Origin: SKVR01 sp037441525
GTDB taxonomy: Bacteria; Bacteroidota; Bacteroidia; Bacteroidales; UBA7960
NCBI GenBank assembly: GCA_037441525.1
Contig: JBBISA010000011.1
Span: 1 to 64,000 of the forward strand
Direction of reading: 5' to 3'
Length of the DNA stretch: 64,000 bases
Shown one piece after another: positions 47,071-57,600 of the stretch. The position numbers and the translations under genes are program-made. Position 1 is the stretch's first letter. The number at the start of each line of letters is the position of its first letter. Under the pieces are notes generated by a model. That model had not been told where the DNA came from. It did no database searches and saw nothing but the letters and a program-made list of their open reading frames with translations.

Positions 47071-47964
47071 CTATTCAACTTCAACCGGTACTGCCTTTTT
47101 CTCTTTATACCCCAGGTTCATCCAGGCAATGATCATTCCGGCAGTAACAAACATGATAAGGCTATAAATTGCGGGTGAAATTGCCATTACATGATTATGT
47201 AGAAGTGTGCTGGCAATCATAATGCCCAGGGTCCCATTCTGAATTCCCGACTCAACGGATATGGTAACACTTTGCGCAAGGTTGAGACGGAAAAACCGCG
47301 CCGTAAAAAAGCCTAAAAAAAGCATCATCACATTAAGAGAGAGTGCAATTGGACCTACATCGCGAAAAGAGCTGACAAAAATATCGCGATTGGTATTTAT
47401 TGCTGCAAAAATGATCAGAAACAACAAAACGCCAGAAACAATTTTTACAGGCTTTTCCATTTTATCAGCAAAGCCTTTTGCCCTTGACCGGATAAACATT
47501 CCGATAATTACAGGCACAAGCGTTATTATTGTAAGCTTTATGATTGTTTCAAATACAGGCAATGGGACATATTCTCCCTGCTGAAGAAAATAGGCAAGTG
47601 AAAAATTGATGATAAGTGGAATGGTAATCAGCGCAACCAGACTCGAAATAGCGGTAAGAGTAATTGACAAAGCGGTATCCCCCTTCGAAATATGGCTGAT
47701 CAGGTTTGAAGTAGGTCCACCCGGGCAGGATGCAAGCACCATTATACCCACTCCCAAATGCAGATTTTCGAGATCAAAAAGCAAAACCAAAATAAAACCT
47801 ACCAGGGGCAGTAAAATTATTTGATTGATAAATCCGATGGTTGCTGCCTTTGGATATAATACCACACGTTTAAAGTCGAATGGTACCAGTGAAAGGCCCA
47901 TACCAAGCATTATTACCCCAAGCGAAATGGGCAAAAGCAAATCTGTAAGAAAGTTCGTTTCCAT
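47071..47964 (-). CDS. bile acid:sodium symporter family (BASS/SBF) transporter
   Basis: 297-aa inner-membrane protein with about nine helices. The family segments VLASCPGGPTSNLISHISKGDTALS (sodium-site region) and SVESGIQNGTLGIMIA (crossover region) are intact. Bacterial members move organic anions such as pantoate or bile-acid-like compounds with sodium; the substrate here is unknown. Its own promoter lies upstream, and it converges on the histidine kinase gene. Confidence 0.9.
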   Translation of the reverse strand: METNFLTDLLLPISLGVIMLGMGLSLVPFDFKRVVLYPKAATIGFINQIILLPLVGFILVLLFDLENLHLGVGIMVLASCPGGPTSNLISHISKGDTALSITLTAISSLVALITIPLIINFSLAYFLQQGEYVPLPVFETIIKLTIITLVPVIIGMFIRSRAKGFADKMEKPVKIVSGVLLFLIIFAAINTNRDIFVSSFRDVGPIALSLNVMMLFLGFFTARFFRLNLAQSVTISVESGIQNGTLGIMIASTLLHNHVMAISPAIYSLIMFVTAGMIIAWMNLGYKEKKAVPVEVE

Positions 47965-48015
47965 TACTTGTGTTTTTTGGATTATTTATCCCTTTTATTT
48001 TTACAATCGGGCAAA

Positions 48016-48023
48016 CAAATGTA
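48016..48023 (-). promoter_or_regulatory. -7 promoter box for the BASS transporter
   Basis: The minus strand reads TACATTTG, a perfect TAnnTTTG, with the predicted start near 48009 and a leader of about 45 nt. No TTG at -33 was seen. Confidence 0.5.
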
Positions 48024-48307
48024 GGGATTTTGAACGAACGATCGACTAAATAGTGATGATTTCGGCCATCTGAACTGCCAATTCATATTTTCTGACAAGA
48101 ATAAAAGCCTGGCTTTTAATTACTTAAAAATTTGTTTACCAGAAATCTTGCCATTAATGGTTTGGCTAACTCATGCTACCAACCGATCTGCAAATGACCC
48201 TGTCAATAGAATCTGTTTTTTACACAATTGAATTCGCAGTGCAAATAATCCGTTGATAATCCTTTCCATTAAGGTTACCAAATCAATTACCCTAAAGTTC
48301 TCAGGAT

Positions 48308-48360
48308 TATTAAACCCGGACTAGTCATTAGGAATGTAATGTACTAATGACTTAGCCGGG
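48308..48360. repeat. REP-like hairpin element, copy 2
   Basis: CCCGGACTAGTCATTAG and CTAATGACTTAGCCGGG form a stem with a short mismatch cluster; the second arm is the exact complement of the first arm of the copy at 43030. It lies directly behind the stop of the metallophosphoesterase gene, where it could also serve as a transcript end. The rest of 48024-48307 shows nothing else supportable. Confidence 0.5.
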
Positions 48361-48366
48361 TTGTAT

Positions 48367-49953
48367 CTATTCAGCAACAGACACTACTTCGAACTTAAAC
48401 TGATCGGTGAAAACTCTTCCATGAAGATCAGTAACACGCACCTGAATGGTATTTTGACCCAAAGGCAGTCGGGTGGGCATTCTCACTTTCCAGAGATGAT
48501 AAGTTAAAGCCGGATTTGACGGCCTTACCCCTACGGGAAGTTTTTCGGCTGAATCCCATTGATAACGCAATGCTGAAACAGTGGGATCCTGTTCGATAAC
48601 ATAGCGCATTGGGCTCCAGTTTCCATCATTAATGCGGTATTCGACCAAACAGTTTTCACTCCCCTGAAAAACATTTGCAAAAAACTCGCCTCTGAATCTG
48701 AAATTGTGCGGAACCACCTTGGGCCCGTAAAGCTGCATTCGGTAATCGGGGTTGTAACCAGCCGCTTTAAAATCGATTACATATTGATTGCCATCGAAAT
48801 GAATAAAATTATAGCCTTTGGGAGTGCCGTCGCGCATAATGGCGTCAGGAATACCTTTGCTGTCAGGAGAGCCCGACCACCAATCGCCCGAAGCAGTAGC
48901 AACATTGTAATGGTGATGGGGTTTTTCCTGCAACCATCCTTCGTTAGCACCAAAAAAATGATGGCGTTGTGTATGTGTATGACCTGAAAGTGAAAGAGTA
49001 AAGGGGCGATCTTTCAAAATTTTAAAAAGCCTTTCGCGATGGATGTTTAAGAAGGTTTCGCCATGAGGAAACTCATTAAAAACAGGGATATGAGTGCTTA
49101 TTACAATAAGATAATCCTTTGGAACATACTTCAATGTATTTTCGATGAATTGAAATTGATCTTCTCTGAATCCGCCCACATACGATGCATCGCTGTAAGG
49201 ATTGGGGTAAATAATATTATCGAGGGAAATAAAATGAACCTTTCCATGATTAAATGCATAATTGGCAGGGCCATATACCCTTTCAAACGATTCATCGGCA
49301 TGAAAGGGATTGGTTACATCAAAATTCATATCGTGGTTGCCCATCACATGAAACCATGGTAACCCAATTCGTGCAGTGGCTTTATTAAGAGGTTCAAAAA
49401 AATCAGGACGATCGCCCACAAGGTCCCCCAGGGTAATTCCAAAGTCAACTCCCTTAATTCCAACCAATTCTTCTACTATTGACCGATCATAAAATCCGAT
49501 TTCTTCTTCTGAATAGGGTTGAGTATCTGAAAAAACAGCGATGGTAAACTTATCGGAAGGATTACCTGAGACCAATCCGAAATTGATTGAAGCAGGCAAG
49601 GGGCCGGTGGGAGCAACACCTTCATATCTTAACTTAGGCGATCCTTGAGGCTTGTGGATATAAAAAAACTGCGGTAGCCTGTTTGCGTTTACCGGGTAAT
49701 TATATCCAGAGGGCTTAATAACAGAAATGATGGCATCATTGCTAACTGTAATCTGATATTTTCCGGTGGCATCGGTCAATACCAAATCAACCCCATTGCT
49801 TACTGCAACTCCTGCTAAGCCGGGTTCGCGCCTGTCTTGCCTTCCATTGCCATTTAAATCGTGAAAAACAACTCCGGTAGCAGTTTGTGTATTCTGGCCA
49901 AAGGCTATAGTTATTAATAAATTGATCAAAATGATAGTAAATGTCTTTTTCAT
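48367..49953 (-). CDS. secreted calcineurin-like metallophosphoesterase
   Basis: 528 aa. Signal peptide (about 1-19), then an SdrD-B/carboxypeptidase-regulatory-like beta domain (about 22-110) with the calcium-loop-like DLNGNGRQDRREPGL. The metallophosphoesterase domain (about 135-365) shows FSDTQ, GDLVGD, GNHDMNF, ISTHIP and SGHTHTQ, which supply the two-metal ligands. A C-terminal beta domain (about 385-528) is of the calcineurin-C type. No T9SS tail, so probably periplasmic. Natural substrate (phosphomono- or diester) is not known. The next gene on this strand starts 224 bp upstream, so it is likely transcribed alone. Confidence 0.87.
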   Translation of the reverse strand: MKKTFTIILINLLITIAFGQNTQTATGVVFHDLNGNGRQDRREPGLAGVAVSNGVDLVLTDATGKYQITVSNDAIISVIKPSGYNYPVNANRLPQFFYIHKPQGSPKLRYEGVAPTGPLPASINFGLVSGNPSDKFTIAVFSDTQPYSEEEIGFYDRSIVEELVGIKGVDFGITLGDLVGDRPDFFEPLNKATARIGLPWFHVMGNHDMNFDVTNPFHADESFERVYGPANYAFNHGKVHFISLDNIIYPNPYSDASYVGGFREDQFQFIENTLKYVPKDYLIVISTHIPVFNEFPHGETFLNIHRERLFKILKDRPFTLSLSGHTHTQRHHFFGANEGWLQEKPHHHYNVATASGDWWSGSPDSKGIPDAIMRDGTPKGYNFIHFDGNQYVIDFKAAGYNPDYRMQLYGPKVVPHNFRFRGEFFANVFQGSENCLVEYRINDGNWSPMRYVIEQDPTVSALRYQWDSAEKLPVGVRPSNPALTYHLWKVRMPTRLPLGQNTIQVRVTDLHGRVFTDQFKFEVVSVAE

Positions 49954-50177
49954 CAGTAAGTAATTTTTTAAATTAAAGCAGGATCGTTTATCCCGTCAAT
50001 GCGGGAGAACTCTCATGATAAATTTTGGCTTCGTGGAACTAATAAACTCTGTTCACCCGTATTAGAGCTTAACGAATCGCTTGTATCTCAATTCTTATTA
50101 TGTTTAAAAAGGATAAATACTATTGCTCCTTAAGGCAAAACTGTGCCTGTCTGAAACAATTTCTAAATATAATGGGA

Positions 50178-50807
50178 TTAAAGATTTCTGGCAATACTTT
50201 GTGCATTTCTTCTCACAAGTCTTTCAAGGTTGCGGGTAAGTTCATTGCTGTGCACAAGGGAAAAGGTATTAAAATGATCTTGCCCCTTGGATACTTCTTG
50301 CAATGATTGATCGAAAAGCGTATAACTGAAAATATGAAAAAGGGTATTGAAAGGGACCTCTTGCCACCGAAGGAAATACTCGTTGTAAACCAATAAATAA
50401 TCGGCCTTATGCTCGGCTAATAAATTGATAAAGAAATCCTTATATTTATCGTTAATGGTGGCAGAAATTTGCCCGGGTTCACCATGAAAGTGAATGTGAC
50501 CACGCAAATACTTTATCTCTTTATTGGTTGGCTTAGTAATAAAACTTATCCGACGTATTTCGAGCGCCTGCACCTGATTATTAAGCTTTTGGTTGAGTAA
50601 TGAATCAATTTCTTCCAAGGACACCTTTAGCTTTTCGGCGATTTCCACCTTAGGGAAATAATTGGAAGCAACATTGTCGCCAAATCCGATAACCAGAATG
50701 GTAATGTCAGGTTTTTGTGAACCATTTTTTCTGTACTCGTTGGCAAAGGCTTGAAGGTAGGCGAACAAAAAAAACGAAAGTGCCAGCATTACAGTTTTGT
50801 TCTTCAT
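50178..50807 (-). CDS. hypothetical exported protein
   Basis: 209 aa from ATG 50807, which begins a clean signal peptide (KNKTVMLALSFFLFAYLQAFA); an ATG six codons upstream at 50825 is possible. The mature part contains an alternating alpha/beta pattern (ITILVIGFGDNV, ADYLLVYNEYFLRW) but no family I recognise. It lies 75 bp after the TonB-receptor gene on the same strand, separated by a hairpin terminator. Could be periplasmic. Confidence 0.6.
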   Translation of the reverse strand: MKNKTVMLALSFFLFAYLQAFANEYRKNGSQKPDITILVIGFGDNVASNYFPKVEIAEKLKVSLEEIDSLLNQKLNNQVQALEIRRISFITKPTNKEIKYLRGHIHFHGEPGQISATINDKYKDFFINLLAEHKADYLLVYNEYFLRWQEVPFNTLFHIFSYTLFDQSLQEVSKGQDHFNTFSLVHSNELTRNLERLVRRNAQSIARNL

Positions 50808-50845
50808 TTCAAAATATTGTTTCATTCAATAAAAAATTGCAAACC

Positions 50846-50890
50846 AAAAAAGAAATGTACCCGTTATTCGGCTACCGGGATAACGGGTAC
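50846..50890 (-). terminator. terminator after the TonB receptor gene
   Basis: GTACCCGTTAT (50857-50867) pairs perfectly with ATAACGGGTAC (50880-50890). On the minus strand the stem is followed by TTTCTTTTTTGG. Placed right after the stop of the receptor gene. Confidence 0.75.
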
Positions 50891-50899
50891 TGAGCAGAA

Positions 50900-53800
50900 T
50901 TAGAAGTAATATCGGCCACCAATTTGCAATTGCCAGGGTGTCCCACCTGGAAACGCAACACCAACATTGGGGTTGATTTGGTAATTGTATCGCCTTGTGG
51001 TTGGGTTAAAACCTCTAATGGTTTGAAGATTCTGATGACCAAGAGCTTTGTTTGAGCCCCACTCTTTGTTTATCAGGTTTGCCACATTGAAAAGATCGGC
51101 GGTAAGTTCAAAACCACTGTTGTTGGTGAATTTGAACTTTTTTGCCAGGCGAATATCCCAGGTTCCATAGAAACCATTAACCCCACCATTTCTCTCGGCA
51201 ATTTTGCCCAGATTGGCCCTTATGTAGTCTGCAGCAAGGTTATCGGGGTTGTTCAAAACACTTCTCATGGCTTCGGCAATTGTGGGGTCGGTGGCGGCAT
51301 TGTCGGGATCGAAAACAAAAGCAATATCGTTTGAGTTTACAAAGTCGCCATTTACATTTCCGCTCACCCTGAGGGTATAGCGGGTACCGCCCATACCAGA
51401 ATAGCGTACACCCACCACAATGCCATAAAAGCTTGGCAAGGTACCAAAGGCAACCACTTTATTTCTGAAATGGTTATTGGAGTAGGTCATTTGAGACAAG
51501 TCGCGCGGATCATCAACAACCATTTGAAACAGGGTGGCGCTGTTTGCTACGTTGCCATTGTATGAAGTGTTGTCTTTGGTATCATTCCAGGTATAGCTCA
51601 TAGTAAGTTGCCCATCTTTAAAATAACGCACCGAAGCATCGGCAATAAAGGTGTATGAATCTATTTTTCCTTCGCTCACAAGCTCAAGCACACGGCCCAC
51701 ACTTGTAGTTTTCCTTCCAGCACGCCAGTTTACAGAACCATTGGATGCTGTGATGGCCGATACAGGGACAAAAACACCACGATTGGCCTCATTATCAATA
51801 CGGAAGAAGGGCTCATCAACCATATTTGCATCAATATACATATAGTTATTTCGGGCAAAGGCGGCAATAAAATTTGCCCCAATCCGTAGCCTGTTTCCAA
51901 TAAATTTATTGTAAGAAACATTCCCTTTATAAACAGTTGGAACCTTCAGATTTTCATTATTCATGTTGATGGTAGCCACTTTGGCAATCCCGGGAAGATT
52001 GAATAATTCGATTCCTGGCGCAGATGCCGGATTGTTGCGGTAGGCTACAAAATCGGGAGTGGGTACCTGGTTGCCGCGCAAGTCAACGGCAAATATTTTT
52101 GTGCCATCAAACTGAAGGTTGTTAACCATAGTGTAGTTGTTGAGTGCAGAGCCAAATATTCCACCACCAATTTTTATCAGATCGGTTTGTTTATCATTTA
52201 TATCCCAGGTAAATTGTAATCTGGGCTGTAGCTGAAACCCTTTTGCGCCATTATCAGTTTTTAGGCCTAACTCATCAAAAACCAACTGGTTAAAATTGGG
52301 AAAATTAAAATATGAGGTATAGTCGGCACGCAAGCCAACGGTTAAATCCATACCGCGATAGGGATTAAACTGGGCTTCGCCATAGATACCTGAGCCCAGG
52401 ATGTACTGATTTACAGTAGGGTCTTCAAAGGCAACTTCTCTCTGGTAATTGAAAGCTACTTTGTTGTTGAAGTTATTCAACCCGGTAAAGAAAAAGCGGC
52501 CATTCATTTCGCTTGTTGCCAATGAACTAAGATAATTGAGCAATACATCAGCACCAAAGGTGAATTTTACAGCGCCAGCATCGTAATAAAGATTATTTAC
52601 CAGCTGAAATACATTTGCTTCAAATGTTTCGGGCAAATAGCGCTGTCCGCCAAGCTGAATTGTTGTATTTACAGACTTTCCGTCTACCTGCGACTCAACG
52701 TTTTGCACAATGGCTCTTGGAATATTTGAGGATGGTAATTGCTCGCTGGGTCTGCCATCATCGAGGGTATAGAGATATTGAAATTTCAACTCATTGGTCA
52801 TGCGGGTACCTAAAATAGACCTGAGGGATGCCAGCAAACTGTTGGCCATGGATAGGTGAGTTCCATATACTTCGTAAAGGTTTACAGCACTGTTGTCGTC
52901 AACACCCTGGTTGTTTTTGTCCCAGGTAAAGTTGTTTCTGATGGCGAGAAGGTTGGTAGGATTTATTTGCCAGTCGCCACGCGCAAAAAATGAATGGGTA
53001 AATCGTCTTTTATCGAAACTGCCGGTTTGGGGTGATTGGGCTACCCCATATTTATCGCGTGCAATTTGCAGGTATCTGTCGAGTGATGTCTGAGAAAGAT
53101 TGTACCTATTTTCGTCTTCAACTGTTCTAATATCGGCAATAAAAAGCGGGCGCGCATCGTACTGTCCATCGTAAGTAATAAAAAAGTGCGCCCTGTCTTT
53201 TACAATCGGGCCTCCTATGGAAAACCCAAATTGTTGAACAGCAAATTCATCATCGCGCTTATTTCCGCGCATATCGTATTGGCTCGAAAGCCAGTTGGCT
53301 CTGTTGTAGAGAAATGCCGACCCACTAAGATTGTTAGTCCCCGATTTTGTAACAGCGCTAACAATACCGCCACCACTGCGACCATTGATTACACTATAGT
53401 CGTTGGTAACAACCTCAAATTCTCTGATGGCTTCAATAGAGATTGAGAATGGCCCCCGGTTGGTAGTACCGCTCGAAAGTGGGCTGCGATTGGTCATACC
53501 ATCAATAACATAATTGGTTGAAGAAAACAACTGCCCCAAAAGATTACTTCCACGGCTTACAGGCGAAAGGTCAACCAGGGTGGTAAAATTCCGGCCATTT
53601 ACAGGTAGAGTTGAAAGATCATTGGCCGATACAGAGGTAGCTGCGCCCATGCGGTCTTTCTGACTGATAAGGGGATTGGCTGCAACCGTTATCTCTTGCA
53701 AGGTTTGAGCAGCATCTTCCAGAAGAAAGTCCACACGAAGTAAATCGCCCTGATTAAGACTATACCCTGTGGCTCTTTGACTCCCAAATCCTAAATAAGA

Positions 53801-54040
53801 AACAGTTACTGAGTAGTTTTCGCCCAGGGGCAATTGTTGGAAAATGTACGATCCATTCACTAAAGTGGTGGTTCCGATAGAAAAACCTGTTGACTCATTT
53901 CTGATAACAACGGTCGCTCCGGGGAGCGGAGAGCCGGATTTGTCGCGCACAAAACCTGTAATGATAGCGTTTGTGCGGTGGGCAATTAATTGCCCGTAAA
54001 ACAGGGCAAGCATAAGTCCAAAAAGTATAATTCTTTTCAT
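50900..54040 (-). CDS. Oar-type TonB-dependent outer-membrane receptor
   Basis: 1046 aa from ATG 54040, which begins the signal peptide MKRIILFGLMLALFYG; the frame extends 19 codons further upstream without improving the signal. A carboxypeptidase-regulatory domain (about 25-110, ITGFVRDKSGSPLPGATVVI) precedes the plug (LPVNGRNFTTLVDLSP, FSISIEAIREFEVVTNDYSV, GRSGGGIVSAVTKSGTN) and a long 22-strand-type barrel. The C-terminus ends in an aromatic residue (GGRYYF), as in outer-membrane barrels. The composition follows Oar/TonB proteins rather than SusC, and no SusD-like gene adjoins. Substrate may be a peptide, siderophore or sugar; a role in the adjacent saccharolytic operon is possible but not shown. 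Confidence 0.88.
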   Translation of the reverse strand: MKRIILFGLMLALFYGQLIAHRTNAIITGFVRDKSGSPLPGATVVIRNESTGFSIGTTTLVNGSYIFQQLPLGENYSVTVSYLGFGSQRATGYSLNQGDLLRVDFLLEDAAQTLQEITVAANPLISQKDRMGAATSVSANDLSTLPVNGRNFTTLVDLSPVSRGSNLLGQLFSSTNYVIDGMTNRSPLSSGTTNRGPFSISIEAIREFEVVTNDYSVINGRSGGGIVSAVTKSGTNNLSGSAFLYNRANWLSSQYDMRGNKRDDEFAVQQFGFSIGGPIVKDRAHFFITYDGQYDARPLFIADIRTVEDENRYNLSQTSLDRYLQIARDKYGVAQSPQTGSFDKRRFTHSFFARGDWQINPTNLLAIRNNFTWDKNNQGVDDNSAVNLYEVYGTHLSMANSLLASLRSILGTRMTNELKFQYLYTLDDGRPSEQLPSSNIPRAIVQNVESQVDGKSVNTTIQLGGQRYLPETFEANVFQLVNNLYYDAGAVKFTFGADVLLNYLSSLATSEMNGRFFFTGLNNFNNKVAFNYQREVAFEDPTVNQYILGSGIYGEAQFNPYRGMDLTVGLRADYTSYFNFPNFNQLVFDELGLKTDNGAKGFQLQPRLQFTWDINDKQTDLIKIGGGIFGSALNNYTMVNNLQFDGTKIFAVDLRGNQVPTPDFVAYRNNPASAPGIELFNLPGIAKVATINMNNENLKVPTVYKGNVSYNKFIGNRLRIGANFIAAFARNNYMYIDANMVDEPFFRIDNEANRGVFVPVSAITASNGSVNWRAGRKTTSVGRVLELVSEGKIDSYTFIADASVRYFKDGQLTMSYTWNDTKDNTSYNGNVANSATLFQMVVDDPRDLSQMTYSNNHFRNKVVAFGTLPSFYGIVVGVRYSGMGGTRYTLRVSGNVNGDFVNSNDIAFVFDPDNAATDPTIAEAMRSVLNNPDNLAADYIRANLGKIAERNGGVNGFYGTWDIRLAKKFKFTNNSGFELTADLFNVANLINKEWGSNKALGHQNLQTIRGFNPTTRRYNYQINPNVGVAFPGGTPWQLQIGGRYYF

Positions 54041-54097
54041 GATTGTTCGGTTAAAATTGTTTCGTTTTTGTTTTGAATACATTGCGGCTGGAAACAT

Positions 54098-54545
54098 ACA
54101 ATCAGGTCTGAAGAGTATATTTTCAGCTAAAACCGATGTAAAATTGATCCTTTTGCCTTATGTAACTGTTAAATGAAAATTATCAATCCATTATGATACC
54201 CTTACCCCATATTCATAAATAAAAACTCCATAATTAAACATATCAGCCACTTACATTGGCGCGGCAAATTAATTTTTTGTTATCAAGTTATCTAACTTTA
54301 AAATAAAGTAAAATGATGCCGTTAAAGAAGGGTTAGACTTAAGCAAATATTTTCAAGAATTGTCATCGGATGAGCCATTTTTTAAGCCATCATATTAACA
54401 AAGTATATACAACCCCAAAAAAAGGCAACCGCAAATAGCTGCCTCATACTCAATAAATAACTCACAATCTGTTTATTACATTTTAAAAAAGGGCCTGACC
54501 GATGCATGGTGGCTGGGGCTGCGTTACTGGCTGAGAATCGGTAAA
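54098..54545. other. intergenic region between TonB receptor and phosphorylase operon
   Basis: About 450-600 bp of AT-rich sequence between divergent genes. It must hold the promoters of both, but no perfect TAnnTTTG box is evident; TTAATTTG on the minus strand near 54265 is one mismatch off. No RNA gene or repeat is recognised. Confidence 0.35.
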
Positions 54546-54638
54546 TTGGAAACTTCATTACATTTACCATTCATTAACAACCTGAACAGTTGTAAACTTC
54601 ATTTGGGCACAATCAATAAAAACTTCACAAGGATAGCT

Positions 54639-57600
54639 ATGAATAATCAGGTAAAAAAGGTTGAAATGGAAATGGTGGAGCTTAACGGCGAAAGCCACAT
54701 TAAAATAAGCAATCACAATATTATGCGTCCATTCTTTATGAGCATTGTTAGCGATGCCAATCACTGGATGTTTATTTCGTCGAATGGTGGGCTTTCGGCT
54801 GGTCGCAAAAATCCTGAGTACGCTCTGTTTCCCTACTATACCGATGATAAAATCACCGAATCGGCCGATATTACAGGGAGCAAAACCATTTTTCAGGTTC
54901 GCAACGGAGAAAACATAAGTATATGGGAGCCCTTTTCTGAAAGGTATACCGGAAAGTACAACCTTGCCCGAAATCTTTACAAAAGTATCTACGGCAACAA
55001 AGTTACCTTTGAAGAGATCAACCACGACCTGAAACTTACCTTCAGATATCAATGGAATTCGGGGAAGGAATTTGGGTTTATCAGAAAAGCAGAGTTGATC
55101 AACAACGGCGATAATGATTGCCTGTTAACCGTTCTTGACGGTATTCAGAACATAATGCCCAGCGGTGTGCCCAGCGATCTGCAACGTGCCACCAGCAATC
55201 TGGTTGATGCCTATAAAAGAAGCGAGCTTGAGCCGGATTCGGGGATGGGAATCTTTGCCCTGAGCGCCATTATTGTTGATAAGGCAGAACCCAGCGAAGC
55301 ACTTAAAGCAAATATTGCCTGGGCAACAGGTCTCGAAAATCCGGTTTGCCTGCTATCATCCCTGCAGCTGAATAACTTCAGAAACAAGCAAAATATTAAC
55401 GCTGAACAGGATATTAAAGGCGAAAAAGGAGCTTACTTTGTTTGCGCCAGATTCTTGTTGCCTTCAAAAAAAGAAAAAAAATGGATGGTTGTGGCAAATG
55501 TTAACCAAAGTCACAGCCAAATCATTCGTCTTATAAATACTCTGCAGGAAGATAAAACCATCCAGAAGGCAATCGAAAAAGACATCAATTCAGGCACCGA
55601 AAGTCTTAAAAAACTGGTTGCAGCTGCCGACGGGTTTCAGTCTACTGCCGATAAACTGAAAGATACCCGCCATTATTCCAATGTATTGTTCAACATAATG
55701 CGAGGTGGTATTTTTGATGATAATTATCAGATTAAGAAGTCAGATTTCGCCATTTATCTATCTAAGGCCAACAAAGAAATTGCCGCCCGCAACCAGGGGT
55801 TTATAAGCCAACTTACTCCTGCTTTCAGCCTTTCCTCGTTAAAAGAACAGCTCACCCAAACAGAAGATGCCGGTCTTATCAGGCTTTGCATCGAATATCT
55901 GCCCCTTAAGTTTAGCCGCAGACATGGCGACCCCAGCCGCCCCTGGAATTACTTTACCATCAACCTGCAAAACGAAACCGATGGATCGGAAATACTTGAT
56001 TACGAAGGCAACTGGCGCGACCTGTTTCAGAACTGGGAAGCTCTGGCACATTCCTATCCGGAGTTTATCGAAGGGATGATCTTCAAATTCCTGAATGCCA
56101 CCACATTCGATGGTTATAACCCCTACAGGGTCACCAAGGGGGGGTTCGACTGGGAAACCATTGAACCCGACAACCCCTGGTCGTACATTGGTTACTGGGG
56201 CGACCACCAAATTATTTATCTGCAAAAATTCTTCGAAATCATTGAAAAACATCACCCTGGAACCCTGCAATCACTTTTTGGCAGGGAATGGTTTGTTTAT
56301 GCTGCTGTTCCCTATACCATTAAACCATACGACCAAATCCTGAAAAACCCAAAGGACACCATTGAATTCGACCACCATTGGGATATAACCCTTCAGAAAC
56401 GGCGCAACGAACTGGGAGCTGATGGAGCTTTGCTCACCCGTGGGAACAACGAAATCTACAGGGTAAATTTCCTGGAAAAAATACTGGCAACAGTACTTAC
56501 CAAAATGTCAAACTTTATTCCTGAAACAGGCATCTGGCTCAATACCCAGCGACCTGAGTGGAACGATGCCAACAACGCTCTGGTAGGCAATGGAGTATCG
56601 ATGGTAACACTATACTATCTGCACCGTTTCCTGAAATTTTTCCATTCGGCTCTGCAAAAAACTGAACTGGATGAGGTACACCTTTCGGGAGAAATGTCAG
56701 GGTACTTCCTCAGAATAAAGGAAACCTTTGATGAGTTCAACCATTTATTGGCTGGCCCTATAAGCAATAAAAACAGAAAGATAATACTCGATCGGATCGG
56801 AACAGCCGCATCTGAATACAGACACCATATTTACAAAAATGGGTTTAGCGGCCAAAAAAAGGGTATTCCTGTTGATGAGATTAAACATTTTACTCGTTGT
56901 GCCCTCGACTTTATTGAACATTCTATCCGTTCCAACAAAAGGGCCGATAACCTTTACCATGCTTACAACCTTATGACCGTAAGCGAAAGTGAAGTTTCGT
57001 GCTCACATCTCAGCGAAATGCTCGAAGGGCAGGTAGCAGTGCTCAGTTCGGGATACCTCAGCCCTGAAGAGTCTCTTGAAGTTTTGGATGCACTGAAAAG
57101 TAGCGCATTATACCGTCACGATCAAAACAGCTATATTCTATATCCCAATAAAAAGTTGCCGGGATTTTTACAGAAAAATAGTATCGACGAAGCCGATGCC
57201 CGGTCGTCAGAACTGATTAACAAGCTGGTAGCTGATGAAAACCGCGAAATAGTAGAACAGGACATTAATGGTGGATACCATTTTAACGGCAATTTTAAAA
57301 ATGCCCGCGACCTCGAAAACGCCCTGGGCAAAATGGCAGAAGGAAAATATAAAGAGCTGATTGCAAAAGACCGAAAACTTTTGCTCGCCATTTTCGAAAA
57401 GGTATTCGACCACAAATCCTTTACCGGCAGGTCGGGCACCTTTTACTCCTACGAAGGGTTGGGTTCCATTTACTGGCACATGGTTTCGAAACTGTCGCTC
57501 GCTGCGCAGGAGTGTTGCCTGCAAGCCCTTGAGCAAAAGGCACATCCTTCCGTTGTCAGTAGACTTTTTGGCCATTTTTATCAGATCCAAGCCGGAATTG

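Noticed and set aside
50900..54040. TonB receptor as a SusC
   Set aside because: The plug and barrel motifs follow Oar-type receptors and there is no SusD-like lipoprotein gene on either side.
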